Part shown: positions 25,261 through 33,549 of the stretch, piece after piece | How positions within the stretch are numbered: position 1 is the stretch's first letter | Layout of the letters: each line of letters starts with the position of its first letter | Origin: an uncultured Flavobacteriales bacterium | GTDB lineage: Bacteria; Bacteroidota; Bacteroidia; Flavobacteriales; BACL11 | DNA length: 64,000 nt | Direction: 5' to 3' | Assembly: GCA_913063045.1 (NCBI GenBank) | Contig: CAJXYM010000006.1 | Span: 28,061 to 92,060, forward strand | Made by a program: the position numbers and the translations under genes | The notes under the pieces: model-generated | The model's database searches: none | The model's input: only the letters and a program-made list of their open reading frames with translations | What the model was told of the DNA's origin: nothing

Positions 25261-26010
25261 ATGGCTAAAAAAGAAAAATTATCAGTAACAGTTGAAGATA
25301 GATTAAGAGCATTACATCAGCTTCAAATCATTGATTCAGAAGTTGACAAAATTAGAATTGTTAGAGGAGAGCTTCCTCTTGAAATAGAAGATTTAGAAGA
25401 TTTAATTGAAGGATTAAAAACTCGCTTAGAAAAACTTTCTAATGAACTTGAAGAAGTTAATTCAAATTTAACAGCTAAGAACAATAATATTTTAGAAGCT
25501 ACAGAACTTATAAAAAAGTATGAAAAGCAACTAAAAAATATAAAAAATAATAGAGAGTTTTCTTCTTTAACTAAAGAGCTAGAATATAAAAATCTTGAGA
25601 TTCAATTAAGCGAAAAAAATATTATTGAACTTAAGGCTAAGGTGCTTCATAAAACAGAAATAATTGATGCTTCTAAACTGCAAATAGCTGATAGGGAAGA
25701 AGAATTAAAATTAAAGAAGGAAGAGTTAGATGCTATTGTAAAAGAGACAGAGAAAGAGGAGAAAGTATTAATGAAGAAATCTGAAAAAGCTCAGAAAGTA
25801 ATTGAAGATAGACTCTTAGGATCTTACACTAGAATTCGTAACAAGGTTAAGAATGGTTTAGCTGTTGTTTCTGTTGACAGAGATGCTTGTGGGGGATGTT
25901 TTAATCAAGTACCACCACAACGTCAATTAGATATTCAAATGCATAAAAAAGTAATTGTTTGTGAGCATTGTGGTAGAATTTTAGTTGATTCAAATTTTCT
26001 TGAACAATAA
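25261..26010 (+). CDS. Coiled-coil protein with C-terminal C4 zinc ribbon
   Basis: A 249-aa protein made of a long helical hairpin coiled coil (residues about 15-190, Glu/Lys/Leu rich) and a C-terminal C4-type zinc ribbon. The ribbon cysteines are in CGGCFNQVPP and, 19 residues on, CEHCGR. This is the architecture of the CT398/HP0958 family, implicated in flagellar or secretion functions in epsilonproteobacteria and in RNA binding; its role in Bacteroidota is unknown. It is immediately downstream of the Nif3-like gene (1-bp gap) and followed by an intrinsic terminator, making a two-gene transcription unit. Confidence 0.85.
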   Translation: MAKKEKLSVTVEDRLRALHQLQIIDSEVDKIRIVRGELPLEIEDLEDLIEGLKTRLEKLSNELEEVNSNLTAKNNNILEATELIKKYEKQLKNIKNNREFSSLTKELEYKNLEIQLSEKNIIELKAKVLHKTEIIDASKLQIADREEELKLKKEELDAIVKETEKEEKVLMKKSEKAQKVIEDRLLGSYTRIRNKVKNGLAVVSVDRDACGGCFNQVPPQRQLDIQMHKKVIVCEHCGRILVDSNFLEQ

Positions 26011-26039
26011 TTAGAGCGTCTTCTTTGTAAATTATTTAG

Positions 26040-26071
26040 ATGGGATTTCATATTTTTGAAATCCCATTTTT
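26040..26071 (+). terminator. Intrinsic terminator after the zinc-ribbon gene
   Basis: An 11-bp perfect stem (ATGGGATTTCA at 26040-26050 with its complement at 26057-26067, 6-base loop) is followed by a T-rich tract. It overlaps the TTG extension of the next frame, which supports starting that gene at ATG 26077. Confidence 0.85.
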
Positions 26072-26076
26072 ATTTT

Positions 26077-27561
26077 ATGAGAATCTTAACATTTCTTTTC
26101 CTTTTTATTTCTAACACTTGTTTTGCATCATTTGAGATGAATAGTAATATGCATAAAGCTTATAAGCATATTATGAATCTTGAATTTAGTCAAGCACAAA
26201 ATTATATTAATTTAGAAAAGAAAAATAATTCCTCTAACGGTCTTATTATTATAAATGAAAATTATATAGATTTCTTAAAAATTATAGTAGGCGAAGAGCA
26301 GTTATATTTTTTAGAAGCAAAAAAAAATAAATCTAATAGGCTGTATGCGTTATATAACTGTGATAGAGAATCTCCTTATTATCTTTTTTCTCAGGCAGAA
26401 TTGCACTTGCAATGGGCTTTTGCTAGAATAAAATTTAAAGAATATGTTCAAGCAGCTTATGAACTTCAAAAAGCATATAGACTGTTGCAGAAAAATTCAA
26501 AAAAATTTCCTGAATTTATTCTTAATCAAAAAAGTCTAGGTGTATTACAAATATTAATAGGATCTGTACCAAAATCTTATAGTTGGATTATAGATGTTAT
26601 AGGATTGAAGGGGAGTATTAACTCCGGTTTCATACAATTATATTCCTTTTTAGAATCTACAGAGATTTCTGAAGATTATAAGATATACAAATTAGAAACA
26701 TTATTTCTAATTTCATTTTTAGAAATGAATATGAATAATGATAATAGTTCTTATGAAAAGTTAATTGAAACAATTGGAGATGCATATTTAAGCAGTGATT
26801 TGATGAAGTTTTGTGTTGCTCGCTTACATAGCAAATTAGGCCAGAATGATTTATGTATCCAAATTTTAGAATCAGATTCAAAAGCTTATGAAGCATATCC
26901 ATTTCCTTATCTAAAATATTTGTCTGCAATGTCAAAAATGTATAAACTTGATTTTAAAGATTCAAAAAAATATTTTAATGCTTTTATAAATGAGTTTAAA
27001 GGTAGAAATTATATAAAATCAGCATATAATAAATTATCGCTTATTTCATTTTTAGAAGAAGATTCAATAAAAGAATATCTATATGATAGTCTAACCCTCT
27101 CTAAAGGATATATTGTAATTGACGAAGATAAACAAGCTTTAAATTACGCTGTAAATGATGCTATATTAGATAAAGAAATTTTAAAATCTAGATTGCTTTA
27201 CGATGGGGGGTATTTTACAGAGTCAAAGAAAATATTAGGCCTTATAAATATATCTGATTTTCGTGATTCTATCCATTTTATTGAATACTATTATAGGTAT
27301 GCAAGAGTATCCCAGAAACTAGATAAGAGTTCGGAAATTACTATAAATTTATACAATAAAGTATTGAGCTTGAGTGATGAAGATAATCTTTACTATTTAC
27401 CTATGTCAGCTCTTCAAATCGGCTTGATTTATGAAAAAAATAATTCTCTAAAATTAGCAAAGAAATATTTTCATAAATGTTTAGAGTTTCAAAATTTTAA
27501 TTATTCTAATGGCATTCATCAAAGCGCAACTTCTGGATTAAATAGAATAGCTAGTATCTAA
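26077..27561 (+). CDS. Exported helical-repeat (TPR-like) protein of unknown function
   Basis: A 494-aa protein. I start it at ATG 26077, because the seven codons upstream begin with TTG inside a terminator hairpin. It has a signal peptide (about 17 residues ending CFA). The rest is almost entirely alpha-helical. Repeated motifs such as QAELHLQWAFARIKF, AAYELQKAYRLL and, near the C-terminus, ALQIGLIYEKNNSLKLAKKYFHKCLEF look like degenerate tetratricopeptide repeats. No catalytic motif is seen. It is likely a periplasmic scaffold or binding protein. Its last 11 bp overlap the convergent FadL-like gene. Confidence 0.6.
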   Translation: MRILTFLFLFISNTCFASFEMNSNMHKAYKHIMNLEFSQAQNYINLEKKNNSSNGLIIINENYIDFLKIIVGEEQLYFLEAKKNKSNRLYALYNCDRESPYYLFSQAELHLQWAFARIKFKEYVQAAYELQKAYRLLQKNSKKFPEFILNQKSLGVLQILIGSVPKSYSWIIDVIGLKGSINSGFIQLYSFLESTEISEDYKIYKLETLFLISFLEMNMNNDNSSYEKLIETIGDAYLSSDLMKFCVARLHSKLGQNDLCIQILESDSKAYEAYPFPYLKYLSAMSKMYKLDFKDSKKYFNAFINEFKGRNYIKSAYNKLSLISFLEEDSIKEYLYDSLTLSKGYIVIDEDKQALNYAVNDAILDKEILKSRLLYDGGYFTESKKILGLINISDFRDSIHFIEYYYRYARVSQKLDKSSEITINLYNKVLSLSDEDNLYYLPMSALQIGLIYEKNNSLKLAKKYFHKCLEFQNFNYSNGIHQSATSGLNRIASI

Positions 27562-29038
27562 ATCCTAAAGTGACAAGCAAGTTGTGATTTGTGTGTATAA
27601 GATCTTTAGAGGCTATAAATTCTTCATTATACATCTGATAATTTTCTTTATATTGTGATAAAACATATGCAAAGTCGATATAATAACCACCATTATTAAC
27701 TCCTAACCCAAATGAAAAGTTTTCTCTGTTTAGAGATTCATCATTATCGTTTTTATATGGGCTTCCATAAAGCGCATATCCTGCTCTTAGATTTAATTTT
27801 TTAAATTTAGTCTCGGCTCCAAATCTAATATTCTCAGTTTTAATAAATGTATTATTTATAGCATTGTTTTCATCATAGAAAACTTGACTACCATCATCCA
27901 TATAATAATTTTCTATATCAAATGAAGCAGTGGAATAATCAATTATTTCATATTCAATACTAATTATCGAGCTACTGAAATTAGCCGAAACGCTAGCAAT
28001 TGCTTTCCAAGGAGTAATTAAATTGTATTCGAAAAAATTATTTGGTGAATATTCATTGTAACTTGTATCGTTAAATCTTGTTGTTGTAAGTGTTTGAAAT
28101 TCTTCTTGAATTGTGAAATATGTTGGGGAATGAAGAGCTCCTCCAATTTTTATTTGATCATTTAATCTATATATCCCTCCTAATTTTAGATTTATTCCTG
28201 TACCGCTAGCTATAAGATCTTGAGTATATGAAAACGCCTCTAAATTATTAATGGTGTCTTCAAACCCGCTCTCAGTATGTTTAGTGGATTCGCTGTAGTT
28301 AAGGCTAGGGAAACCTAATGTTGCTCCTATATAAAACTTCTCTTGATAAGAAGAGCCTATAGATAAAACAAATTCATTCATACCTCCATTTGCATTAACC
28401 ATATGAATCTGATTTTTGTTACTGTTACTAGCAACATGTGAAATATAATTTCCATTATCATATATATAGCCATTAGAATCAGTAGAATTATCTGACAAGT
28501 CAATAATGTCAGTCCAAAATGCAGGTGCAGCAAAAAATGAATTTAGATTATTAATTGTATTGCCTTGCGCTATTGATAGAAAATTATCAGCTAAGCTGGA
28601 TGTTTGATTTTGATTATATATGTAAATATTTTTATTGTAGTCTGCAAGTTGATTCCAACCTATTCCAAAGTTAACTCTTTTCCAGTCTGGGTCATCTTTT
28701 GCATAGGAAAGTACTAAGCCAATATTTCCTATTCTCCCATCTGAACTTTCTTCTTCAAATGATAAGTTGTTATAGTATGATGTTGTATTATTAGAAATCA
28801 AATGAGGGGTAAATGTTACTTCTGTAAATTGATACATACCTAAACCAGCTGGGTTACTACTTAGTCCTGAAAAATCGCCTCCTAATGAACCGAATGCTCC
28901 AGACATTGATGAATATTTTGCTGTCCCGGAGATATTCATTTGTGAATATCTTAAGGCATCAAATTCATTTTGAGCCTTACATTCTATAATGCTAAGAAAA
29001 GATAATATTACGATAGATATTTTGTAGTATATTTTCAT
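27551..29038 (-). CDS. OmpP1/FadL/TodX-like outer-membrane transport barrel
   Basis: A 495-aa outer-membrane protein with a signal peptide (about 22 residues ending CKAQ). The N-terminal hatch-like segment reads YSSMSGAFGSLGGDFSGLSSNPAGLGMYQ in part, residues about 42-70, typical of FadL/OmpP1 family proteins in Bacteroidota. Strands alternate aromatic and polar residues throughout, and the protein ends in Tyr (LLVTLGFRY), a barrel C-terminus. Family members import hydrophobic compounds such as fatty acids or aromatics; the substrate here is unknown. It lies 23 bp downstream of an Asn-rich lipoprotein gene on the same strand and overlaps the convergent gene by 11 bp. Confidence 0.82.
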   Translation of the reverse strand: MKIYYKISIVILSFLSIIECKAQNEFDALRYSQMNISGTAKYSSMSGAFGSLGGDFSGLSSNPAGLGMYQFTEVTFTPHLISNNTTSYYNNLSFEEESSDGRIGNIGLVLSYAKDDPDWKRVNFGIGWNQLADYNKNIYIYNQNQTSSLADNFLSIAQGNTINNLNSFFAAPAFWTDIIDLSDNSTDSNGYIYDNGNYISHVASNSNKNQIHMVNANGGMNEFVLSIGSSYQEKFYIGATLGFPSLNYSESTKHTESGFEDTINNLEAFSYTQDLIASGTGINLKLGGIYRLNDQIKIGGALHSPTYFTIQEEFQTLTTTRFNDTSYNEYSPNNFFEYNLITPWKAIASVSANFSSSIISIEYEIIDYSTASFDIENYYMDDGSQVFYDENNAINNTFIKTENIRFGAETKFKKLNLRAGYALYGSPYKNDNDESLNRENFSFGLGVNNGGYYIDFAYVLSQYKENYQMYNEEFIASKDLIHTNHNLLVTLGFRY

Positions 29039-29061
29039 TATTAAAATATTATAAGCCTAAT

Positions 29062-29937
29062 TTATTTTTTAGGCTTTGTTCTTCCTGATCCTCCACCTGA
29101 AGGCCTAGAATTAGATCGGTTATTTGATTTAAATGAATTAGATCGGTTGTTTGATTTGAATGAATTTGATTTATCATTTGATCGATTATTAGATTTGTAA
29201 GAATTATTTTTTTTGAAAGTTTTATTAGATTTTGTTTTAGTCTCTGAAGGACTATTGATAGAATTATTATTATTATTATTTACGTTGTTGTTATTCCAAG
29301 GTCTTTTAACAGTAGATCTGGAATTATTATTAAAGCTATTCTGTTGTATATTTTGAAATGATTTATTGTTAAGGGTGTTGTATTTGACTCCTGTTTTACT
29401 CGAGCCTGAGACTAAAGATCCTCTTGGTCCAAAAGAAGAATTGCTATTTTCACCGTATTGATTATTGGTGTAATTATTATACCCATAGTAGTTGTTATAC
29501 ATGCCGTGATGCCCATTATAACCGTAGTGATTATAGTATGAGTTATATCCAAAAGGAGAATATGAGTAATATGGGCTAAATCCATTATGTCCAAAATAAA
29601 TACTTGATCCATAATAAAAAGGGTCTTGATTATACCAGTAATAATCTGTATAAATTCCAGAGTAAAACCCTGTAGAATACATCATTGGCGAATGAAATCT
29701 CCTTATTCTTGAAGAATAACTGAAATCATAATAATTATTTGCTTCAAATCTATTATCTTCATAATAAGTAATTGTGTCTTCATTATTTTCAGTATTTAGA
29801 TTATATGCTTCCTCTAAAGTCGCAATTGAACTAAACTCATTGCTTGATAAATAATTAGGGTCAGAAAAAAAACTCTGGTTAGTTGAGATGCATGAGGTGA
29901 AGGAAATCACAACTATTAATATTAAATAATTTTTCAT
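29062..29937 (-). CDS. Asn/Ser/Tyr-rich low-complexity lipoprotein
   Basis: A 291-aa predicted lipoprotein: short signal with lipobox FTSC (Cys16). Residues about 75-165 are dominated by Tyr, Gly, Asn and Ser (YYGYNNY-like runs). Residues about 195-290 are a basic Asn/Ser/Lys tail that includes tandem 9-residue repeats of the NSFKSNNRS type and ends in a Gly/Lys-rich stub. No folded domain is recognisable. Such prion-like, charged low-complexity tails on lipoproteins occur in Bacteroidota, and their function is unknown. It may be co-transcribed with the FadL-like barrel 23 bp downstream. Codon use is AT-rich, like its neighbours. Confidence 0.65.
   Translation of the reverse strand: MKNYLILIVVISFTSCISTNQSFFSDPNYLSSNEFSSIATLEEAYNLNTENNEDTITYYEDNRFEANNYYDFSYSSRIRRFHSPMMYSTGFYSGIYTDYYWYNQDPFYYGSSIYFGHNGFSPYYSYSPFGYNSYYNHYGYNGHHGMYNNYYGYNNYTNNQYGENSNSSFGPRGSLVSGSSKTGVKYNTLNNKSFQNIQQNSFNNNSRSTVKRPWNNNNVNNNNNNSINSPSETKTKSNKTFKKNNSYKSNNRSNDKSNSFKSNNRSNSFKSNNRSNSRPSGGGSGRTKPKK
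29108..29161. repeat. 27-bp tandem repeat inside the low-complexity lipoprotein gene
   Basis: Two adjacent 27-base units (29108-29134 and 29135-29161) differ at only two positions, and a third degenerate copy follows. Each encodes nine residues (NSFKSNNRS type). In-frame repeat length implies that copy-number changes would keep the reading frame. Confidence 0.8.
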
Positions 29938-30047
29938 GATGATATTGTTTATTAGACAGCTTTACTATATTAAAAGTTTAATTAGATTTGTAGGTGCTTA
30001 ATTATTAAACGTATTTAATATTACAAAATTACATTATTTAAGATAAA

Positions 30048-31520
30048 ATGTCAAAAAAAATAACACCTAGAGAAAAAGATTATTCAATATGGTATAATGA
30101 TATTGTTCAACATGCTGATTTAGCAGAAAATTCCGGAGTGAGGGGATGCATGGTAATTAAGCCTTATGGCTATGCAATATGGGAGAAAATGCAAGCAGAA
30201 CTTGATAAGAAATTTAAAGAGACTGGACACCTTAATGCTTATTTCCCTCTATTTATACCTAAATCATATTTTAGTAAAGAAGCAAGTCATGTTGATGGGT
30301 TTGCTAAAGAATGTGCTGTTGTTACTCATTATAGATTAAAAACATCTGAAGATGGTAAAGAAATAGTTGTTGATGAGACTGCTAAATTAGAAGAGGAGTT
30401 AATTGTTCGCCCTACTTCGGAAACAATAATTTGGGATACTTACAGGAAATGGGTGCAATCATATAGAGATTTGCCATTACTTATAAATCAATGGGCAAAT
30501 GTTGTAAGGTGGGAAATGAGAACAAGACTGTTTTTAAGAACAACAGAGTTTTTATGGCAAGAAGGACACACTGCTCATGCTACAAAAGAAGAGGCAATTA
30601 TTGAAACAGAAAAGATGATTAATGTTTACGCTGATTTTTCACAGGATTTTATGGCAATGCCGGTTGTTATTGGATTAAAGTCAGAAAATGAAAGATTTGC
30701 AGGTGCACTTGAGACTTATTGCATAGAGGCACTTATGCAAGATGGTAAAGCACTTCAAGCTGGAACATCGCATTTTTTAGGTCAGAATTTTGCAAAAGCC
30801 TTTGACGTTAAGTATGCTAATAAAGAAGGGAAAAAAGAATATGTTTGGGCAACTTCTTGGGGGGTTTCTACGAGATTGATGGGGGCTTTAGTTATGACGC
30901 ATTCTGATGATAAAGGTTTAGTTCTTCCTCCAAAACTTGCTCCATATCAAGTTGTTATTGTTCCTATTTATAAAGGAGCTGAGCAATTAGAGGAAATTAC
31001 AATATCTGTTTTAAAAGTTAAGTCTGACCTTGAAAAAAGAGGAATTTCAGTTAAATTTGATAATAGAGATACTCATAAGCCAGGATGGAAGTTTGCTGAA
31101 TATGAATTAAAAGGAGTTCCTGTAAGATTAGCTATAGGAATGAGAGATTTAGAAAATGGAACTATAGAGGTGGCAAGAAGAGACACTCTTGAAAAGGAAA
31201 CTTTGCAAATCATAGATATTGATTTGAAGATAGATAGCTTATTAATAAATATTCAAGAAAATTTATTTAATAAAGCAAGTAATTTTCGTGATGCTAACAC
31301 ATTTAAGGCTAGTTCTTATGATGAATTTAAAAAATTAATTAAAAAGGGAGGATTTGTTTATGCGCATTGGGATGGGACAAGTGAGTCAGAATTAAAAATT
31401 AAAAACGATACTAAAGCAACTATAAGATGTATTCCTCAAATTAATACTGATGAAGAAGGAACTTGTATTATTAGTGGAAAACTATCTAAGCAAAGAGTGT
31501 TATTTGCTAAATCATATTAA
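30048..31520 (+). CDS. proS: Prolyl-tRNA synthetase, short (archaeal/eukaryote-like) type
   Basis: A 490-aa class II synthetase. It begins with the [16 protein letters not shown] segment of the archaeal/eukaryote-like ProS subgroup that lacks the bacterial INS editing insert. Class II motif 2 ([24 protein letters not shown]) and motif 3 ([17 protein letters not shown]) are clear. An anticodon-binding domain spans about 290-400, and the extra C-terminal zinc-binding-like domain ends in Tyr, as in this subgroup. This type is usual in Bacteroidota. No convincing promoter was identified in the 110-bp divergent spacer. An unknown gene follows after 6 bp. Confidence 0.97.
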   Translation: MSKKITPREKDYSIWYNDIVQHADLAENSGVRGCMVIKPYGYAIWEKMQAELDKKFKETGHLNAYFPLFIPKSYFSKEASHVDGFAKECAVVTHYRLKTSEDGKEIVVDETAKLEEELIVRPTSETIIWDTYRKWVQSYRDLPLLINQWANVVRWEMRTRLFLRTTEFLWQEGHTAHATKEEAIIETEKMINVYADFSQDFMAMPVVIGLKSENERFAGALETYCIEALMQDGKALQAGTSHFLGQNFAKAFDVKYANKEGKKEYVWATSWGVSTRLMGALVMTHSDDKGLVLPPKLAPYQVVIVPIYKGAEQLEEITISVLKVKSDLEKRGISVKFDNRDTHKPGWKFAEYELKGVPVRLAIGMRDLENGTIEVARRDTLEKETLQIIDIDLKIDSLLINIQENLFNKASNFRDANTFKASSYDEFKKLIKKGGFVYAHWDGTSESELKIKNDTKATIRCIPQINTDEEGTCIISGKLSKQRVLFAKSY

Positions 31521-31526
31521 ATAATT

Positions 31527-32198
31527 ATGAGTAAAAGTAATAAAATAGTAGAATTATTAAAAGAAAAGTCTGCAACTAAGCAATTGATTTATAGAAATAC
31601 AAAAGAAGTTTTTGAAAATTTAGTTATTTCGTTAAAGGCAAAAGAAAAATCTTTATCTAAGTTATTAAAAAAAGAAGAAAATGCTGTTAAATTAGAGTTT
31701 AAATCAAATGGAATATTTGATGTGCAGCTTAAATTTGCTGGAGACACACTTCTTTTTCATATGCACTCTAATGTTTTTGATTTCCCTCCAGATCATAATA
31801 TTTTTAAGTCTAAATATGTAAAGAAAGATAATTCAAGAAGTTTCTGTGGCGTTATTAATATTTATAATTTTCTTTCAGATTCATTAAAATATAATCGCTT
31901 AAATGATGAGGGAGTATTAATTGGTAGAGTTTTTATTAATAAAGAAAAAAAATTCTTTGTTGAGGGCGACGAAGATTTAGGGTCTTTATTTAAAGATTTC
32001 TCTAAAAAAGAAATTAATGCTGAATCTATAGATGAGATTATAAATACATGTATGATTTTTACTTTAAATTTTGATTTATGTTCTCCTAATTTTAATGATG
32101 TGAGATTAGTTTCTGTTCATAATTTGTTAGCAATGAGTATGAATCAAAAAATCAAAACTTCTAAAAGACTAGGATATAAGTTGTCGCATGAAAATTAA
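31527..32198 (+). CDS. Conserved-looking protein of unknown function downstream of proS
   Basis: A 223-aa soluble protein with no signal peptide and no membrane segment. It begins with a Lys-rich helical stretch (residues 1-55). A mixed alpha/beta region with FKSNGIFDVQLKFAGDTLLF and FHMHSNVFDFP follows, and it ends in a helical Lys-rich tail. I recognise no family or catalytic motif. It starts 6 bp after proS on the same strand, so it is almost certainly co-transcribed with it. The frame has good coding character (balanced charged residues, no low complexity). Confidence 0.6.
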   Translation: MSKSNKIVELLKEKSATKQLIYRNTKEVFENLVISLKAKEKSLSKLLKKEENAVKLEFKSNGIFDVQLKFAGDTLLFHMHSNVFDFPPDHNIFKSKYVKKDNSRSFCGVINIYNFLSDSLKYNRLNDEGVLIGRVFINKEKKFFVEGDEDLGSLFKDFSKKEINAESIDEIINTCMIFTLNFDLCSPNFNDVRLVSVHNLLAMSMNQKIKTSKRLGYKLSHEN

Positions 32199-32355
32199 TT
32201 TTTTCAGATGGAAATTTGAACTACATAATAATTTATAAGATAATTCTTAGTTGTTAAAACCAAAATGGTTTTAGAAAAAATATGAATATTTATAGACTAA
32301 TCTTAGCGACAATTTTGTATTAATTTATTTTATCATAATTATTAATTATTAAATA

Positions 32356-32386
32356 TTTGCTAGGTTTTAAAAAAAGTATAAATTTG
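32356..32386 (+). promoter_or_regulatory. Complete Bacteroidota promoter for tRNA-Glu-rpsT
   Basis: TTTG at 32356-32359, a 19-base spacer, then TAAATTTG at 32379-32386: both halves of the Bacteroidota consensus at the ideal distance. Transcription should start near 32392, about 20 bases before the tRNA. The 212-bp spacer upstream of it otherwise holds only a weak hairpin at about 32257-32273. Confidence 0.75.
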
Positions 32387-32410
32387 CAGCCTCGATTTGA
32401 GAATCATTAT

Positions 32411-32482
32411 GGCCCGGTCGTCTAGTGGTTAGGACGCCAGGTTTTCATCCTGGTAACCGGGGTTCGATTCCCCGTCGGGCTA
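32411..32482 (+). tRNA. tRNA-Glu (anticodon UUC)
   Basis: A 72-nt cloverleaf. The acceptor stem is GGCCCGG paired with TCGGGCT (G-U pairs at both ends). The D arm contains AGTGGTTAGGA. The anticodon stem CCAGG/CCTGG encloses loop TTTTCAT with anticodon TTC, and the T arm is CGGGG-TTCGATT-CCCCG. The discriminator is A, and CCA is not encoded. It lies between a strong promoter and rpsT, whose start codon is only 15 bases after the tRNA end. Confidence 0.97.
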
Positions 32483-32497
32483 CAAAAAAACAAAAAT

Positions 32498-32752
32498 ATG
32501 GCAAATCATAAATCAGCATTAAAAAGAATAAGACAGTCTGAAACACGTAGACTTCTTAATAAATATAAACATAAAACAGCTCGTAATTCTGTAAGAGAGC
32601 TGCGCGCATTAACAGATAAGAAGGCAGCAGGTACTATGTTGCCTAAAGTTGTCTCAATGCTTGATAAATTAACTAAAGTTAATATTATTCATAGAAATAA
32701 GGCATCTAATCTCAAGACAAGTCTTACCAAGCATGTTAACGCATTAGCTTAA
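32498..32752 (+). CDS. rpsT: 30S ribosomal protein S20
   Basis: An 84-aa basic helical protein starting [14 protein letters not shown] after the Met, the standard S20 N-terminus, with the three-helix bundle that binds 16S rRNA near helices 9 and 44. Length is typical. There is no promoter between it and tRNA-Glu 15 bases upstream, so it depends on the tRNA promoter and its mRNA leader is generated by tRNA 3' processing. A strong terminator follows at 32781. Confidence 0.97.
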   Translation: MANHKSALKRIRQSETRRLLNKYKHKTARNSVRELRALTDKKAAGTMLPKVVSMLDKLTKVNIIHRNKASNLKTSLTKHVNALA

Positions 32753-32780
32753 ATCTTTATCCCTTTACAAAATAATTTGA

Positions 32781-32811
32781 AAAGGCTTATCATTTTGATA
32801 AGCCTTTTTTT
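32781..32811 (+). terminator. Intrinsic terminator after rpsT
   Basis: A 12-bp perfect stem (AAAGGCTTATCA at 32781-32792 with its complement at 32796-32807), a 3-base loop and a run of Ts to 32811. Confidence 0.92.
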
Positions 32812-32853
32812 GGTTAAAAATTTAACTTTACAAAAAATAATTTATAATTTTCA

Positions 32854-33546
32854 ATGAAAATAACGCATGTTTTTTTTGATTTGGACAGAACACTTTGGGA
32901 CTTTGATCTTAACTCATACAACACCTTATTAGATATTTTTCATGATTTTTCTCTAAAAGATAAAGGAATTAAAGATCCTGTTTTTTTTATTGAACAGTAT
33001 ATCAAGATAAACGAATCTCTTTGGGGTCTTTACAGGGATGATTTAATAACTAAAGAAGACTTAAGATCTAGGAGGTTTTATCAAACATTACAGGAATATT
33101 CAATTCAAGATCTTCAATTAGCAAAAGATATTGGTGATGCATATGTTAAAAATTCTCCATTACAAACAGTATTGTTTCCTCATACAATAGAAATTTTAAC
33201 TTATCTTAAAAAAAAATACTCTCTGAGTATTATTACTAATGGGTTTGAAGAAGTTCAGCATATTAAATTAAAGGCATCTGCTATTGATCATTTTTTCGAC
33301 CATGTTGTAACATCTGAAGCGGTTGATGTTAAAAAACCAAATCCTATTATATTTCAATATGCTCTGGATAAAGCAAAAGTCAGTGCCAAAAGTAGTATAA
33401 TGATTGGTGATGACTTGCCTGTCGATATTCTTGGAGCAAAATCAATGGGTATGTCTCATGTGTTTTTTAACCCCAAAAAGAATAGTCATTCTCAAAAAAT
33501 AGATTTTGAGATTTCATGTCTTAGTGATTTGAAAAATATTTTATAG
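32854..33546 (+). CDS. HAD-family phosphatase, YjjG-like nucleotidase
   Basis: A 230-aa haloacid-dehalogenase hydrolase. Motif I FFDLDRTLWDFD gives nucleophile D9 and acid/base D11. Motif II is the Thr in SIITNGF, motif III the Lys in DVKKPNP, and motif IV GDDLPVDILGA. The helical cap (about 18-95) and the TLWDF signature match YjjG/YfnB-type 5'-nucleotidases that clear non-canonical pyrimidine nucleotides, but other small phosphates are possible. It follows the rpsT terminator and so needs its own promoter; only a weak TATAATTTTC-like sequence is visible. It is convergent with the PafA-like gene, 3 bp away. Confidence 0.85.
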   Translation: MKITHVFFDLDRTLWDFDLNSYNTLLDIFHDFSLKDKGIKDPVFFIEQYIKINESLWGLYRDDLITKEDLRSRRFYQTLQEYSIQDLQLAKDIGDAYVKNSPLQTVLFPHTIEILTYLKKKYSLSIITNGFEEVQHIKLKASAIDHFFDHVVTSEAVDVKKPNPIIFQYALDKAKVSAKSSIMIGDDLPVDILGAKSMGMSHVFFNPKKNSHSQKIDFEISCLSDLKNIL

Positions 33547-33549
33547 AAA

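Noticed and set aside
26056..26076. TTG extension of the helical-repeat protein
   Set aside because: It lies in the 3' arm of an intrinsic terminator, and the ATG at 26077 directly opens a normal signal peptide.
29412..29612. 66-codon overlapping frame in the Asn-rich lipoprotein gene
   Set aside because: It is a by-product of the Tyr/Asn repeat composition and has no start context or conserved features.
32257..32273. Small hairpin (AAAACC/GGTTTT) after the proS unit
   Set aside because: Only six pairs and no T tract on either side, so too weak to call a terminator.
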